The position numbers were made by a program, and so were the translations under genes. The notes beneath the pieces are model-generated. The model made no database searches, had not been told where the DNA came from, and worked only from the letters and a program-made list of their open reading frames with translations. Source: Anabaena sp. PCC 7108 (GTDB lineage: Bacteria; Cyanobacteriota; Cyanobacteriia; Cyanobacteriales; Nostocaceae). From it: a stretch of DNA of 64,000 bases. Below are positions 45,206 to 55,140 of this stretch, in pieces. The stretch covers positions 5,599,356 through 5,663,355 of the forward strand of contig NZ_KB235896.1 in NCBI RefSeq assembly GCF_000332135.1. Reading direction: 5' to 3'. Position 1 is the stretch's first letter; every line of letters begins with the position of its first letter.

Positions 45206-45368
45206 AAAATAGTCAAGTATTTATATCATCGTTGAGCAAAAACGAGGTGTGAGGTGTAGATGAGAATAATACACCTCATACACTTGCTACGCAATTAAGA
45301 GAGGAAGTAATAGCAACTGTTTGCTTTCCTGTTTATCAGTATTAATTTCCCAATTCACAGTAACTAAG

Positions 45369-45815
45369 ATGTCACATTTCTCAACTGTCACCACAAAATT
45401 AACTAATCGTGAATGTTTAGTTGATGCTCTACAAGATTTGCAGCTTACCGTGCAAGTTTATGAGAAACCACAATTGCTCAAAGGTTATTACGACGACTCT
45501 GAAGGCAAAAGTGCAGAGATTGTTGTTCCTGGTTCTACTTTAAATGCCCGCGCAGATATCGGGTTTTTGTGGGATCAAGAAGCGAGGTTCTATCAAATCA
45601 TCCACGATGCCTATGAAACCGTACCCCGACTGGGAGAAAACTTCTTTTCTCATACCCTCATGCAAGCCTACGGTAAAAACATGGTTCGCGCTAAAGCAGC
45701 ACAGTTACAGGAACAGCTAGGAGAATGCACCATTACAGAAGAAACCAAGGGTCAGTTACATACCTTGCGTCTTGCGTTCTCAGCACATCAACAAACTCAG
45801 CAAGTACGGAGATAG
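45369..45815 (+). CDS. DUF1257 (Ycf35-type) protein
   Basis: 148 residues starting MSHFSTVTTKLTNRECLVDALQDL, which with the central VPGSTLNARADIGFLWDQEARFYQIIHD matches the Ycf35/DUF1257 family of cyanobacteria and plastids. Function unknown. In genomes it co-occurs with DUF2997 and a Ycf46-type AAA ATPase, exactly as here, so the three probably act in one complex. Three bases before the next gene. Confidence 0.85.
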   Translation: MSHFSTVTTKLTNRECLVDALQDLQLTVQVYEKPQLLKGYYDDSEGKSAEIVVPGSTLNARADIGFLWDQEARFYQIIHDAYETVPRLGENFFSHTLMQAYGKNMVRAKAAQLQEQLGECTITEETKGQLHTLRLAFSAHQQTQQVRR

Positions 45816-45818
45816 TTT

Positions 45819-46043
45819 ATGGAAAGGGCAATATTGATACATTTTGACACTGCTACAGGTGAAGTAAAAATAGAAGCTGAAGGATTTGAGGGATTGTCCT
45901 GTCTAGAAGCAACCCAACCTTTTGAGGAAGCTTTGGGAATAGTAGAGAGCGATGCCTACGGCGGTGAACTACGCACTTACAAACCCGAATCCCACCAGCA
46001 GCTTCGTAGCACTAATACCCATCAACACCGACTGCATCAATAA
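45819..46043 (+). CDS. DUF2997 protein
   Basis: 74 residues: RAILIHFDTATGEVKIEAEGFEGLSCLEATQPFEEALG is the compact DUF2997 domain. The C-terminal 30 residues (AYGGELRTYKPESHQQ...) are variable, and the DNA there (GAGCGATGCCTACGGCGG) resembles a dispersed repeat. Partner of DUF1257. Confidence 0.8.
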   Translation: MERAILIHFDTATGEVKIEAEGFEGLSCLEATQPFEEALGIVESDAYGGELRTYKPESHQQLRSTNTHQHRLHQ

Positions 46044-46082
46044 AATTTCACCGGGGAATAAACAAAATTCCCCCATCTTTCC

Positions 46083-46331
46083 ATGAGCAAACTACCTGAA
46101 GAATATCCCATGCTCCATATCTACCCCTCAAAAGGAGCGCGACAACCAGTAATTATCAAAGGAAACACTGAGGGACTTTGCACTTTAGTTAATGCCCTAA
46201 TTTCCGCTATTGCTCATCCACAGTCTTCTGGAGTTGCTGAAGTCTTTAACAGTGATGCCGAAATTTACGAAGTAGTTGTACATCTTGTTACCACTCATAA
46301 CGAACTTTCTTCCGTACCTGAGCAAAATTAA
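46083..46331 (+). CDS. hypothetical small protein
   Basis: 82 residues, MSKLPEEYPMLHIYPSKG, then VIIKGNTEGLCTLVNALISAIAH. The strand-helix pattern around NTEGL resembles small immunity-like (Imm32-type) domains but this is weak. Six bases before the AAA gene, same operon. Confidence 0.5.
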   Translation: MSKLPEEYPMLHIYPSKGARQPVIIKGNTEGLCTLVNALISAIAHPQSSGVAEVFNSDAEIYEVVVHLVTTHNELSSVPEQN

Positions 46332-46336
46332 CAACC

Positions 46337-47953
46337 ATGAAACTATCAAACCTAATTACCACCATTGACTCTCAAATACCCATTGTGGCTTTAGAGGTTC
46401 TATCTCCTGAAGAAGCAACCATTATTCAATGGTTAACCACTGAAGTTATGGACAAACTTAACAGTCCTGTGTATTTCTGGAATTTGGGAGTATCCAACTT
46501 AGAACAATGTCTAATTGCTGACGACGGTGGACTGGTATTCAAGTCAATTGAGACTTACAAAAAGCCTCCTCACATAGACCCTTTAATATATGTATTCGAG
46601 TACATCAACAATTTTGAAGGGAATGGGGTTTTCATTCTGGGAGATATTCACCCTTTTGTGGGTAAAAATTCCCTGCAATTGAGTTGGGAAGTTCTCACCA
46701 GAGTGAAGAACTTGTATCATCGTCTCAAACCAACTGAAAAGCGCATTGTACTTCTGGGTCAAAACATTCAACTACATGAATCTTTGCTGAGGCTAATTCC
46801 TTGCTGTGAAGTTCCTTTACCCAGCATTGAGCAAATTCAAGACCACTTAGAATCATATTTGCTCTATTTGCAAGAATCTGCCAGTGAGCAAAAGGTGAAT
46901 TTTACAGTTTCTCTGACCACTGAAGATAAAGAAACCTTAGCAAGAGCAGCATTAGGACTAACTTTGGAAGAAATCAGTGACTTTCTGCGGTTGACTGTGA
47001 AAGAACGATTAACTTCTTTAGGCATTGTCATTGATGCTACAGTCATTTCCTTGGTTGTCGAATATAAAACCCGGCTACTGGCTCAAATGGGTATTGAATT
47101 GGGTAAACCAACGACAATACCTTTTGGCGGTTTGGATTTACTGCGGGATTGGCTGCAACGCCGTCGTCGGTTGTTTTCCCAAGAAGCGCGATCGCTCAAT
47201 TTACCCCAACCTAAAGGAGTGCTACTAGCCGGACCACCAGGGACAGGTAAATCAATAGTAGCGAAGAATATTGCCACCATCCTCAATCTTCCATTGTTGC
47301 AATTAGACATTGCCTCAATGCTTGGTAGCCTAGTGGGAGAATCTGAAGGCAATGTCCGTCGCGCACTCAGTACGGCTGAAGCGATCGCTCCTTGTGTATT
47401 ATGGATTGATGAAGTTGAGAAGGCACTTTCCGCTAATGGCGATACTTCTGGAGTTTCACAAAGAATTTTAGGAAATATCCTCACCTTCATGTCTGAGTGT
47501 ACAGCAGGGGTGTTTGTGGTGGCAACCTGTAATGACCCAACTGCTTTACCGATTGAGTTTAAGCGCAAAGGACGGTTTGATGAGAATTTCTTTGTTGATC
47601 TACCCACAGAAATAGAACGTTGTCAAATTCTCAGAATTCATCTGGGACGATACGGTATAAAAGTTCCTGAAGAGTATCTGGAAGCGATCGCTGCTAGTAC
47701 CAGCAAGTTTAGCGGTGCTGAATTGGAAACTCTGGCCTCAGAAGCCGCACTACTAGCTTTTGATGAGGGAAGACCACAGCAGGTGACACTAGCTGACTTA
47801 GAAAATTGCCAGCGAAATATTACGCCTTTAGCTGTTCAAGATGCTGCTGCTGTTGAGCGGATGCAGTCTTGGTCAAAGGTGGCACGACCAGCTTCTAGTC
47901 CTGTGCAGGTTTCCAAGAGAAGTCTTCGTACCTCTAAATTCCGTACCAATTAG
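46337..47953 (+). CDS. Ycf46-type AAA ATPase
   Basis: 538 residues. The N-terminal 235 residues are the Ycf46-specific region (SPEEATIIQWLTTEVMDKL..., FILGDIHPFV, RIVLLGQNI); then the AAA core with Walker A LAGPPGTGKSIVAK (about 295-308), Walker B CVLWIDEVEKAL (about 352-363), sensor 1 VVATCNDPTALP, arginine finger FKRKGRFDENFFVDLP, and the lid SGAELETLASEAAL. Likely remodels a protein target together with DUF1257 and DUF2997; the real substrate is unknown. A hairpin follows. Confidence 0.88.
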   Translation: MKLSNLITTIDSQIPIVALEVLSPEEATIIQWLTTEVMDKLNSPVYFWNLGVSNLEQCLIADDGGLVFKSIETYKKPPHIDPLIYVFEYINNFEGNGVFILGDIHPFVGKNSLQLSWEVLTRVKNLYHRLKPTEKRIVLLGQNIQLHESLLRLIPCCEVPLPSIEQIQDHLESYLLYLQESASEQKVNFTVSLTTEDKETLARAALGLTLEEISDFLRLTVKERLTSLGIVIDATVISLVVEYKTRLLAQMGIELGKPTTIPFGGLDLLRDWLQRRRRLFSQEARSLNLPQPKGVLLAGPPGTGKSIVAKNIATILNLPLLQLDIASMLGSLVGESEGNVRRALSTAEAIAPCVLWIDEVEKALSANGDTSGVSQRILGNILTFMSECTAGVFVVATCNDPTALPIEFKRKGRFDENFFVDLPTEIERCQILRIHLGRYGIKVPEEYLEAIAASTSKFSGAELETLASEAALLAFDEGRPQQVTLADLENCQRNITPLAVQDAAAVERMQSWSKVARPASSPVQVSKRSLRTSKFRTN

Positions 47954-48016
47954 ATTGCCTCCGGCACAGAAGTAAGCGAGCGATCGCTTTCAGTGGTCAA
48001 GTAAGCCATAAATCAC

Positions 48017-48054
48017 TAAACCGCTAAATACTAATTGGAGTTTTTAGCGGTTTA
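48017..48054. terminator. hairpin after the AAA operon
   Basis: TAAACCGCTAAA pairs perfectly with TTTAGCGGTTTA over a 14-base loop. It lacks a clear T-run after the stem but lies between two genes in the right place. Confidence 0.45.
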
Positions 48055-48081
48055 CCACCATGAAATATCGTTGTAATCATC

Positions 48082-48630
48082 ATGGAAATATATTTAGTAT
48101 TCGTAGATGCTGCCCAGAATAGCAATAAGTTCTGGAGTGCTAAAGTTGAGCAAGAAAATTTAACTGTTGAATGGGGTCGAGTAGGGTACAAATCTCAACA
48201 GAAAGTTCACTCATTTGGTAATTTTCAACAAGCAGTTTCTAAATTTCACAATCTCGTTGCTGAAAAGAAAATGAAAGGCTACCGAGAAAGCCAACCTCAA
48301 ATTGATAATAATTCTGATTCTTCGGAAATCAAAAGAGCTATTCAATTGCTAGAGATATTACGTCCTTATGTAGCTGAAAGACAATTTGCAAATAGCAATT
48401 ATTTAGAGACATTAAACCAATATCTCAAAATTGTCCCTACACCTTTGGGCATGAAAATAATACCATCCTTAATATACCGTCATGTAGGAGACGTAGACCA
48501 CCAACTATCACTACTGAACTCCTTATTAAGAAATGAATCTGTTCAAGGTGAAAATACATCAGAATCTGGTAACAACAGGAAAGTTATCAGCTTAAAAACA
48601 ATTAGTAAGAACTTTTGGAGGTATATCTAA
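48082..48630 (+). CDS. WGR-domain protein
   Basis: 182 residues. The first 70 are a WGR domain: MEIYLVFVDAAQNSNKFWSAKVE, LTVEWGRVGYKSQQKVHSF, then AVSKFHNLVAEKKMKGYRE. WGR domains bind nucleic acid ends or proteins (PARPs, MolR). The C-terminal helical part (KRAIQLLEILRPYVAERQF...) is not recognised. Could modulate the large helicase encoded next. Confidence 0.8.
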   Translation: MEIYLVFVDAAQNSNKFWSAKVEQENLTVEWGRVGYKSQQKVHSFGNFQQAVSKFHNLVAEKKMKGYRESQPQIDNNSDSSEIKRAIQLLEILRPYVAERQFANSNYLETLNQYLKIVPTPLGMKIIPSLIYRHVGDVDHQLSLLNSLLRNESVQGENTSESGNNRKVISLKTISKNFWRYI

Positions 48631-48941
48631 TACTGCCTCACATTCAAATTCTCAAGCTTTTCAACCTGTTAATGTAATTTTTTCAACCATAAATATTTAC
48701 AAATTATTAAAAAATAATATGGCTTACTAATGAATGTAAGCTATATTTTTCTCTGATATCATTTGACTTTAAAGATGCACATATAGTATTTCCTGGTCTA
48801 ATAAAGTACAAAATTATCTGCGTTTATCTGCGTTCAATTATTACTACCCATACTTCACTTGAATGCGAATATCTATAACATATTTAAATTGTAAATTTGC
48901 GCTATGCGCCCATTACCAAAACTATTTTTTGGCAATGGTAT
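48631..48941. other. intergenic gap
   Basis: 311 bases; TATCTGCGTTTATCTGCG at about 48818 belongs to the dispersed repeat family and TGCGCTATGCGC at 48898 is a small palindrome. No gene. Confidence 0.4.
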
Positions 48942-51900
48942 ATGTTTACAATCAATTCAACAATAGAATCAGAATTAAAAGCCACACCCCAACAAAGATG
49001 GGAAAACAATAAACAGGCAATTATCACTCTGCAAACACTCAACACCACTCCCACCCAAGAACAACTACAAACATTAGCCAAATTCAATGGATGGGGTTGT
49101 TTACCTGAAATATTTAGCTTAAATCCACAAAACAAATGGGTTGCTAAAGCACAAAAAGAATTGCTAACTTTACTGAATCAAGATGAATTTAATAACGCTG
49201 CCAGTAGCATATTAAATGCCCATTATACAGAACCAAAAATTATTCGTAGTATTTGGGAAATGCTATCACGCATAGGATTTACAGGAGGCAGAATCTTAGA
49301 ACCAGCTTGCGGTACTGGTTTATTCTTTGGATTAATGCCAGAAGATATACGCTGCAACTCAAAACTATTTGGAATTGAATTAGATAAAACACCCGCTACC
49401 ATAGCCAAACATTTATATCCCGAAGCTCAAATCTATAATCAGGGTTTTCAAGAAGTCAGCTTCCCAGAAGGATATTTTGATTTAGTATGTGGGAATTTTC
49501 CCTTTGGTGATTATGGAGTAAACGACTCAAAATATAACTTTCTGGGAGTCAACATCCATAACTATTTTCTAGCCAAATCTGCCGACTTAGTGAGAGAGGA
49601 AGGGTTAATCGCAGTCATTACTTCTACCTACACTTTAGATGCTCCAAGTTCTCAAAAGTTCCGGGCTTGGTTAGGACAAAAACTAGAACTGGTAACAGCC
49701 GTAAGACTTCCTAGTGGAGTATTTAACACCATAGCTAGAACTCAAGTTAGCCCCATTATGCTAATCTTTCAAAAAGTCAAAAATCCTCGTCATTCCAACA
49801 CATCAAAATGGATAAATACTCAAGAAGTGCAAATTGTTCCTCAAGATTGGGGTAATGAAGGTGACAAAACTAAAGCTCATCTCAACGAATATTTCCTAAG
49901 TGAATTTCAAGGCAGAAGTTTTGATAAATATTATCAAAACCAACTGCAAAAATCTCCCCAATACACACATTTACAACAGAGAATCTATCCTCATGTACAT
50001 CACTTATTAGGTACACCAAGCATTAATAAACTGTACGGTGAAGGTTTTGCTCTATTAGATGACGGCAGAGATTTATCTGAAGCATTGTGCAGAATACCTC
50101 TAAATGTTAACTACTCTCCTAGAAAAGAAACTGAAGAACTTCTCTTAGTTCCACCTGAACTGCAACACATTAAAGAAATGGCTTTTTGTATTCATGAAAA
50201 CCAAATTTATCAAAGAGCGAAAAGCCATTTAGTTTTAGTAGAAACAGTAGAGAGAAATCGAATTGAGGATTTTTGGCAGCTACGTAGTTGTTTAATAAAA
50301 GTCATCAATGCCCAACAAACAGTAAATGATGAAGAATTAACACAACTCCAACGAGAACTTAAAAACAGCTACAACTCATTCATTCGCAAATGGGGGAGAA
50401 TCAATAGTAAATACAACCTAATACATCTGGGAAAAGACCCCAACTATTATTTAGTCAGAACTCTAGAAAAGAGCAATTACAAATTAGCTGATATTTTCTC
50501 TAAACGAGTTTGTCGTTCATATTCTGCTCCCACAAAAGTTAATTCAGCCCAAGATGCTTTAACACATTCGCTGAATATCAAAGGTTGCTTAGATTTGGAT
50601 TATATCTCAGAAATTAGCAACCTGACTCCAGAGGAAATCATTCAAGAACTCGATGCTGATAATCTCATCTTTTATAATCCTACTACCCAGAAATGGGAAC
50701 TTGCTGCTCAATATTTATCTGGTAACGTTTACAGAAAACTGCAAGAAGCGATCGCAGCTAGTTTAGCGAAAAACATAGAAGCACTCAAAGCAGTTCAACC
50801 GTTACCAATGCTGCCAGATGCTACAGAAGATATCAAACTTGCTTGTCTAGAAACATCCAATATTGATTGGAATTCTCTCACAGATTCCCAAAAAGATAAA
50901 ATCTTGAACAAGAAGATTCACATAATGCTGGGTACAAACTGGATTAAACCAGAAATTTACCAGCAGTTTGCGAAAGAGATATTGAAAATTAAAGTAACGA
51001 TATCTCACATTACTTCATCTAGCACATCTTTTTGGACAATAGGAGGGAATTCTGATGACCTTACAGAATACGGCACAAGTTATATAGATAGTGCCAAACT
51101 TTTGGAAAAAGGATTAAATCGTCAAGACCCCAGAATCATTATCTACGAAAGCAAGGATACCATTAATACTCTAGCATCTAACGAAGCAACAGAAGAAGCC
51201 AGAGCTAAATTAGAAGTCATCAAATTTGCTTTTAGAAATTGGATTTGGGAGAATCAACAAAGATGTGTGGATCTGTATACATATTACAACACACACATTA
51301 ATGTTTTCTCTGCCCGAAAATATAATGGTAGTTACCTCCAGCTTCCAGGTAGTAATCCTCATGTGCAGTTAAACTATTGGCAATTAGATGGTGTTTCTAG
51401 AATCCTTGAAGAAAATGCCACTTTTCTAGCCCATGATGTAGGACTTGGTAAAACATATACCATGATTGCATCTATCATGGAATGTCGGCGGTTGGGATTA
51501 GCTAACAAGCCAATGTTAGTTGTGTTGAATGGCACTGAAAAGCAAATTGAAGAGAGTTTTAGATATCTCTATCCAATGGCAAACTTATTAGTTCCTGAAA
51601 AGCTAGATGCTGAAGGGAGAAAAATCTTCACTGCTGCCATTCAAACAGGGGATTTTGATTGCACTATCATTACTCATTCTCAATTCTTCAGTTTAGCATT
51701 ATCGGAGGATTATCAATTAGCGTTCCACAATCAAGAAAAAGAAATTCTCCAAGCTTTCTTGAGAAATGAGTCAAATGACAGAATCACCACTAAACAATTG
51801 AAAAAGGCGTTAAAAAGCCTAGAAAATAAAATCAACAAGGTAACAGCATCAACAAGAAAAGACAATCACATTGATTTTGATAATTTGACAGATATGTTGG

Positions 51901-54059
51901 TGATAGATGAGGTTCATGAATTTAAGAATCTCTCGATTATTACCAAGATGTATAACATCAGAGGTATTCCCAAAAGTTGGAGTCAACGTGCTAGTGATAC
52001 CTACATGAAGATTCTGCATATTCTGGGAGATATGCTCACCGAAACTTGTTCTCAATTCACAGGAAAGGTAATTGGTGCAACGGGTACAATTTTGTCCAAT
52101 ACTATGGCAGAATTATTTAATTGGATGCGGATGTTTCAACTTCCCAAATTACGAGAATTGGGAATAGAAACTTTCGATGAATGGGCTAGTCAATTTGCCG
52201 AACCTACTTCTTCGGCTGAAGTTACTGCTAGTGGTAAATACAAAGTAGTGACTCGGTTTAAGAGTTTCTGCAATATCCAAGCTCTCCGAGGGCTGATGGA
52301 TCAATTTGTTGACCTCCGCACAAATGATAACATTGGTGATGTTTTAAAACGTCCCAAACCTAAGTTTATTGATGTTGTTGTAGAACCATCTTCAGCACAG
52401 TTACAATTTCTTAGGGATGCTCTCAAAAGGTCTGAGAAAATTTACACTCGGCAAGTTGCACCCAGCATTGATAATATGCTGAAGGTAACGACGGATCTCA
52501 CAAAAGCTGCTTTAACTATGCGCTTATTGGGAGAAACTAAGGAAGCAGATATCAGTAAGTTGCATGAGTGTGTTTGGAATAGTTGGCAAATTTGGAAGCT
52601 GACGAATACTGTCAAGGGAACTCAATTAATATTCTGTGATGCTAGTATTCCTAAACCAGATAAATACAGTACCTATTTGTATTTGAAAATGCTGTTTATA
52701 GCATTAGGAATTCCAGAATCACAAATTGCGTTTGTCCATGATTTTAATAAATCTAAACGAACTAAACTGTTTGAGTTAATTGATTCTGGTGCGGTGCGTA
52801 TTTTATTGGGAAGCACGAAGAAATTAGGTACTGGTTGCAATGTCCACCGTCGCGGATTATGGGCTATACACCACCTAGATGCCCCTTGGCGACCTTCTGA
52901 TCTTACTCAACGTGAGGGGAGAGGTATCAGGCAGGGAAATGGGGAATTTATGGGTTTTACCCTACCTTTTGTGTGGATATTTAGGTATATTACTGAACGT
53001 CTAGATGCTCTCAGATGGCAAACTTTACAATGGAAGCAGGAAATGACTGCTAAATTCCTCAATGGTGAGGATTTGGATAATGTTGAAGATTGTGATCAGG
53101 GGATTTATTCCTATGCTCAAATTAAGTCAATGGCTACAGGAAATTCTCTGTTAATTGAGGAATCCAATTTGCGTAGTGAGTTGAATTCTCTACTCATTCA
53201 ACAAAGGAGTCATCAAAGACAACAATTTAGTTTGGGTTGGAATATAGATAACTGGAATCGCAAAATTCAAGATTTAGAACGCAAGATTGACTGGCTTCAG
53301 GAAGATTTGAAAATAATCAAGCCAGTTTTCAAGGAAATCAAAGCAGCGCAAATTTCTAAACGAATATCTCTGGAGTGTAAAGAGATTTTCCAGAATCAAA
53401 ATACTTCGACAAGAAAGGTTGCTAATTACCGAGGTTTTGATGTATATGCTTATTATCGTCCTGGTAATAATAAGTTAGGCGTTTACATCAAATGTTGTGG
53501 AAATGAGTATTATTTCCCCTGGGTTATTGACAACAAAAAAGGAAGTATTGAGTTTCAACGTTCTCATCCTTTAATCAGTCTTGATACTATGATAGATTCA
53601 TTACCGGAATATCTACCAAGATTGCAGGAAGAATTTGAAAATGCAAAGGTTGAAAAAGCAAGATTGGAATCTCTTGTAGGACAATCTTTTCCACATTCAG
53701 AGAGGATTGATGATGTCTCCAAACGATTGCAGGAAATTGATGCTATGTTACAAGAGGATGAAGCTGCTTTGGATACATCAGAATTATCTTCTAATGATGA
53801 AAATGATGAAGACAGTGATGATGATTTCTGGCTAAATGATGAAAGGTGTATTCAAGAATGCCATATTCACCCAGGAATAGTAGATAAATTGTTTAGTCGC
53901 AGCACGGAAGATATCGAATGGATTAGTGATATTTCTCAAGTTGTCACGACTATCAAACCTATTAATTCCCAACCTCCTACATCTAGCACAATTAGCAAAA
54001 TTCATGATTTTCCTAGCAGTATAAAGAAGGTAGCAGGTGTGCAACTAACTCTGTTTTAA
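48942..54059 (+). CDS. giant N6-adenine methyltransferase-like / SNF2-type helicase with clamp-binding C-terminus
   Basis: 1705 residues from ATG 48942. A DarB-like architecture: an N-terminal methyltransferase fold (RILEPACGTGLFFGLMP, near 115; catalytic-position GNFPFG near 184, in place of NPPY/F) and a superfamily 2 helicase with Walker A DVGLGKTYTM (near 831), DEAD-box-like VIDEVHEF (near 987) and motif VI QREGRGIRQGN (near 1323). Long coiled coils follow (SHQRQQFSLGWNIDN..., 1395-1470). The last residues, GVQLTLF, match the beta-clamp binding consensus. Plasmid and phage proteins like this are linked to anti-restriction or DNA processing; substrate unknown. Preceding Ws and the P1 DarB comparison are by family knowledge. 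Confidence 0.85.
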   Translation: MFTINSTIESELKATPQQRWENNKQAIITLQTLNTTPTQEQLQTLAKFNGWGCLPEIFSLNPQNKWVAKAQKELLTLLNQDEFNNAASSILNAHYTEPKIIRSIWEMLSRIGFTGGRILEPACGTGLFFGLMPEDIRCNSKLFGIELDKTPATIAKHLYPEAQIYNQGFQEVSFPEGYFDLVCGNFPFGDYGVNDSKYNFLGVNIHNYFLAKSADLVREEGLIAVITSTYTLDAPSSQKFRAWLGQKLELVTAVRLPSGVFNTIARTQVSPIMLIFQKVKNPRHSNTSKWINTQEVQIVPQDWGNEGDKTKAHLNEYFLSEFQGRSFDKYYQNQLQKSPQYTHLQQRIYPHVHHLLGTPSINKLYGEGFALLDDGRDLSEALCRIPLNVNYSPRKETEELLLVPPELQHIKEMAFCIHENQIYQRAKSHLVLVETVERNRIEDFWQLRSCLIKVINAQQTVNDEELTQLQRELKNSYNSFIRKWGRINSKYNLIHLGKDPNYYLVRTLEKSNYKLADIFSKRVCRSYSAPTKVNSAQDALTHSLNIKGCLDLDYISEISNLTPEEIIQELDADNLIFYNPTTQKWELAAQYLSGNVYRKLQEAIAASLAKNIEALKAVQPLPMLPDATEDIKLACLETSNIDWNSLTDSQKDKILNKKIHIMLGTNWIKPEIYQQFAKEILKIKVTISHITSSSTSFWTIGGNSDDLTEYGTSYIDSAKLLEKGLNRQDPRIIIYESKDTINTLASNEATEEARAKLEVIKFAFRNWIWENQQRCVDLYTYYNTHINVFSARKYNGSYLQLPGSNPHVQLNYWQLDGVSRILEENATFLAHDVGLGKTYTMIASIMECRRLGLANKPMLVVLNGTEKQIEESFRYLYPMANLLVPEKLDAEGRKIFTAAIQTGDFDCTIITHSQFFSLALSEDYQLAFHNQEKEILQAFLRNESNDRITTKQLKKALKSLENKINKVTASTRKDNHIDFDNLTDMLVIDEVHEFKNLSIITKMYNIRGIPKSWSQRASDTYMKILHILGDMLTETCSQFTGKVIGATGTILSNTMAELFNWMRMFQLPKLRELGIETFDEWASQFAEPTSSAEVTASGKYKVVTRFKSFCNIQALRGLMDQFVDLRTNDNIGDVLKRPKPKFIDVVVEPSSAQLQFLRDALKRSEKIYTRQVAPSIDNMLKVTTDLTKAALTMRLLGETKEADISKLHECVWNSWQIWKLTNTVKGTQLIFCDASIPKPDKYSTYLYLKMLFIALGIPESQIAFVHDFNKSKRTKLFELIDSGAVRILLGSTKKLGTGCNVHRRGLWAIHHLDAPWRPSDLTQREGRGIRQGNGEFMGFTLPFVWIFRYITERLDALRWQTLQWKQEMTAKFLNGEDLDNVEDCDQGIYSYAQIKSMATGNSLLIEESNLRSELNSLLIQQRSHQRQQFSLGWNIDNWNRKIQDLERKIDWLQEDLKIIKPVFKEIKAAQISKRISLECKEIFQNQNTSTRKVANYRGFDVYAYYRPGNNKLGVYIKCCGNEYYFPWVIDNKKGSIEFQRSHPLISLDTMIDSLPEYLPRLQEEFENAKVEKARLESLVGQSFPHSERIDDVSKRLQEIDAMLQEDEAALDTSELSSNDENDEDSDDDFWLNDERCIQECHIHPGIVDKLFSRSTEDIEWISDISQVVTTIKPINSQPPTSSTISKIHDFPSSIKKVAGVQLTLF

Positions 54060-54094
54060 GATTACTGCTAGAGTTTTTGATGAATTCAAAACTG

Positions 54095-54130
54095 GGTATT
54101 GGGGAAGTAGTTCCCTAATACCTATTTTTT
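54095..54130 (+). terminator. Rho-independent terminator
   Basis: GGTATTGGGGAA pairs with TTCCCTAATACC (one mismatch), loop GTAG, followed by TATTTTTTAA. It ends the giant helicase transcript. Confidence 0.8.
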
Positions 54131-54738
54131 AAGTTAAATAATGAATACTTCAAAAACATTACATACAGCATTTTCATGTAAATTGGGATGCTCCCAATTT
54201 TGAAAAAATAAATGCAGCCACACCAAAAACTATCTAAAACTATCTTCCCTTTGCATACTTTGCGGTTCAATCATATCCAGTATGGGATAATTTTCTGTTG
54301 TTATACCACTTCTTTATGAGGCTGCGCCGAATTTTTCAACCTTGTATTTTCTTTCTCTGTGTCCTCTGCGTCTCTGCGGTTCGCTAATCTTTAAATTGAG
54401 CGCATCTTTATACAGAATTGGTATTAAACAAAAACAAACTTACACATTTTTCATTTATTTCTCACATCAACTTTTATCGAGTCTTAGATCAATACTTATC
54501 GGTTTAGCTCAAAAAATGAAATCATGTAGCAATGGCTACGCCCGCCGCAGGCATCACTTAACATTCAAGACGGTCGTTACAAAAACTAACCGGACAGTAT
54601 TGAGTCTTACATATACATCAAAAAAGCCCAACTAACGACATATACTGCTTTAATACAGTGAAAATATTGATATATCGCTACGCGAAACATTTGTGAAAAT
54701 CATGAAAACCAAAAATCACTGTGTTTTAGGAGAAAATT
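54131..54738. other. intergenic region with dispersed repeats
   Basis: TATGAGGCTGCGCCGAAT (54317), TTTCTCTGTGTCCTCTGCG (54353) and TCTGCGGTTCG match the composite repeat modules at 13641 and 18262. A further palindrome (GGCTACGCCCGCCGCAGGCA) lies at 54534. No gene; the open frame over this stretch is repeat sequence. Confidence 0.55.
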
Positions 54739-55140
54739 ATGCAATCTGTACTTACTTTAATGATTGAAGCTATCTGTGTTACTTTCTTTGTAGCGATGTT
54801 TATAGATTTTGTTGCTGGGATTTTTCAATTAATACAAGCTACAACATCAGTTACACCAAACAACACATTAATATCAATTTCTAAAGTCAATAAACCAATT
54901 ATTTGTCAACCATTACCTGACCCTTGGACAATGGAATTAGAAAGTGATATTTTATCTAACGAAACAATGAGAAGTGAAACTATTCCTTTTCCTGTTCCTA
55001 CACTAAAACTTTTACCACCTGCAAAAGAAATTAAATCAGAACCAAAACGTCGAGGAAGACCAAAAAAGAATAATACAACTCCTACTCCAAAAACTACTTC
55101 TACACGCAAACGCAAATCACCTCAAAAAGCTGCTGCGTGA
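54739..55140 (+). CDS. small membrane protein with AT-hook-like basic tail
   Basis: 133 residues, preceded by AGGAGA at 5 bases, a clear ribosome binding site. One N-terminal hydrophobic helix (LMIEAICVTFFVAMFIDFVAG, residues 7-27), a proline-rich middle, and a strongly basic tail EPKRRGRPKKNN...TRKRKSPQ with an RGRP AT-hook core. A DNA-membrane tether is a possible reading. Not recognised as a named family. Its tail resembles those of the TnsC and DnaN proteins here. Confidence 0.7.
   Translation: MQSVLTLMIEAICVTFFVAMFIDFVAGIFQLIQATTSVTPNNTLISISKVNKPIICQPLPDPWTMELESDILSNETMRSETIPFPVPTLKLLPPAKEIKSEPKRRGRPKKNNTTPTPKTTSTRKRKSPQKAAA

Noticed and set aside
54342-54635. Open frame of 97 codons
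   Set aside because: It lies over dispersed CTCTGCG and GGCTGC repeat modules shared with 13.7 and 18.4 kb.
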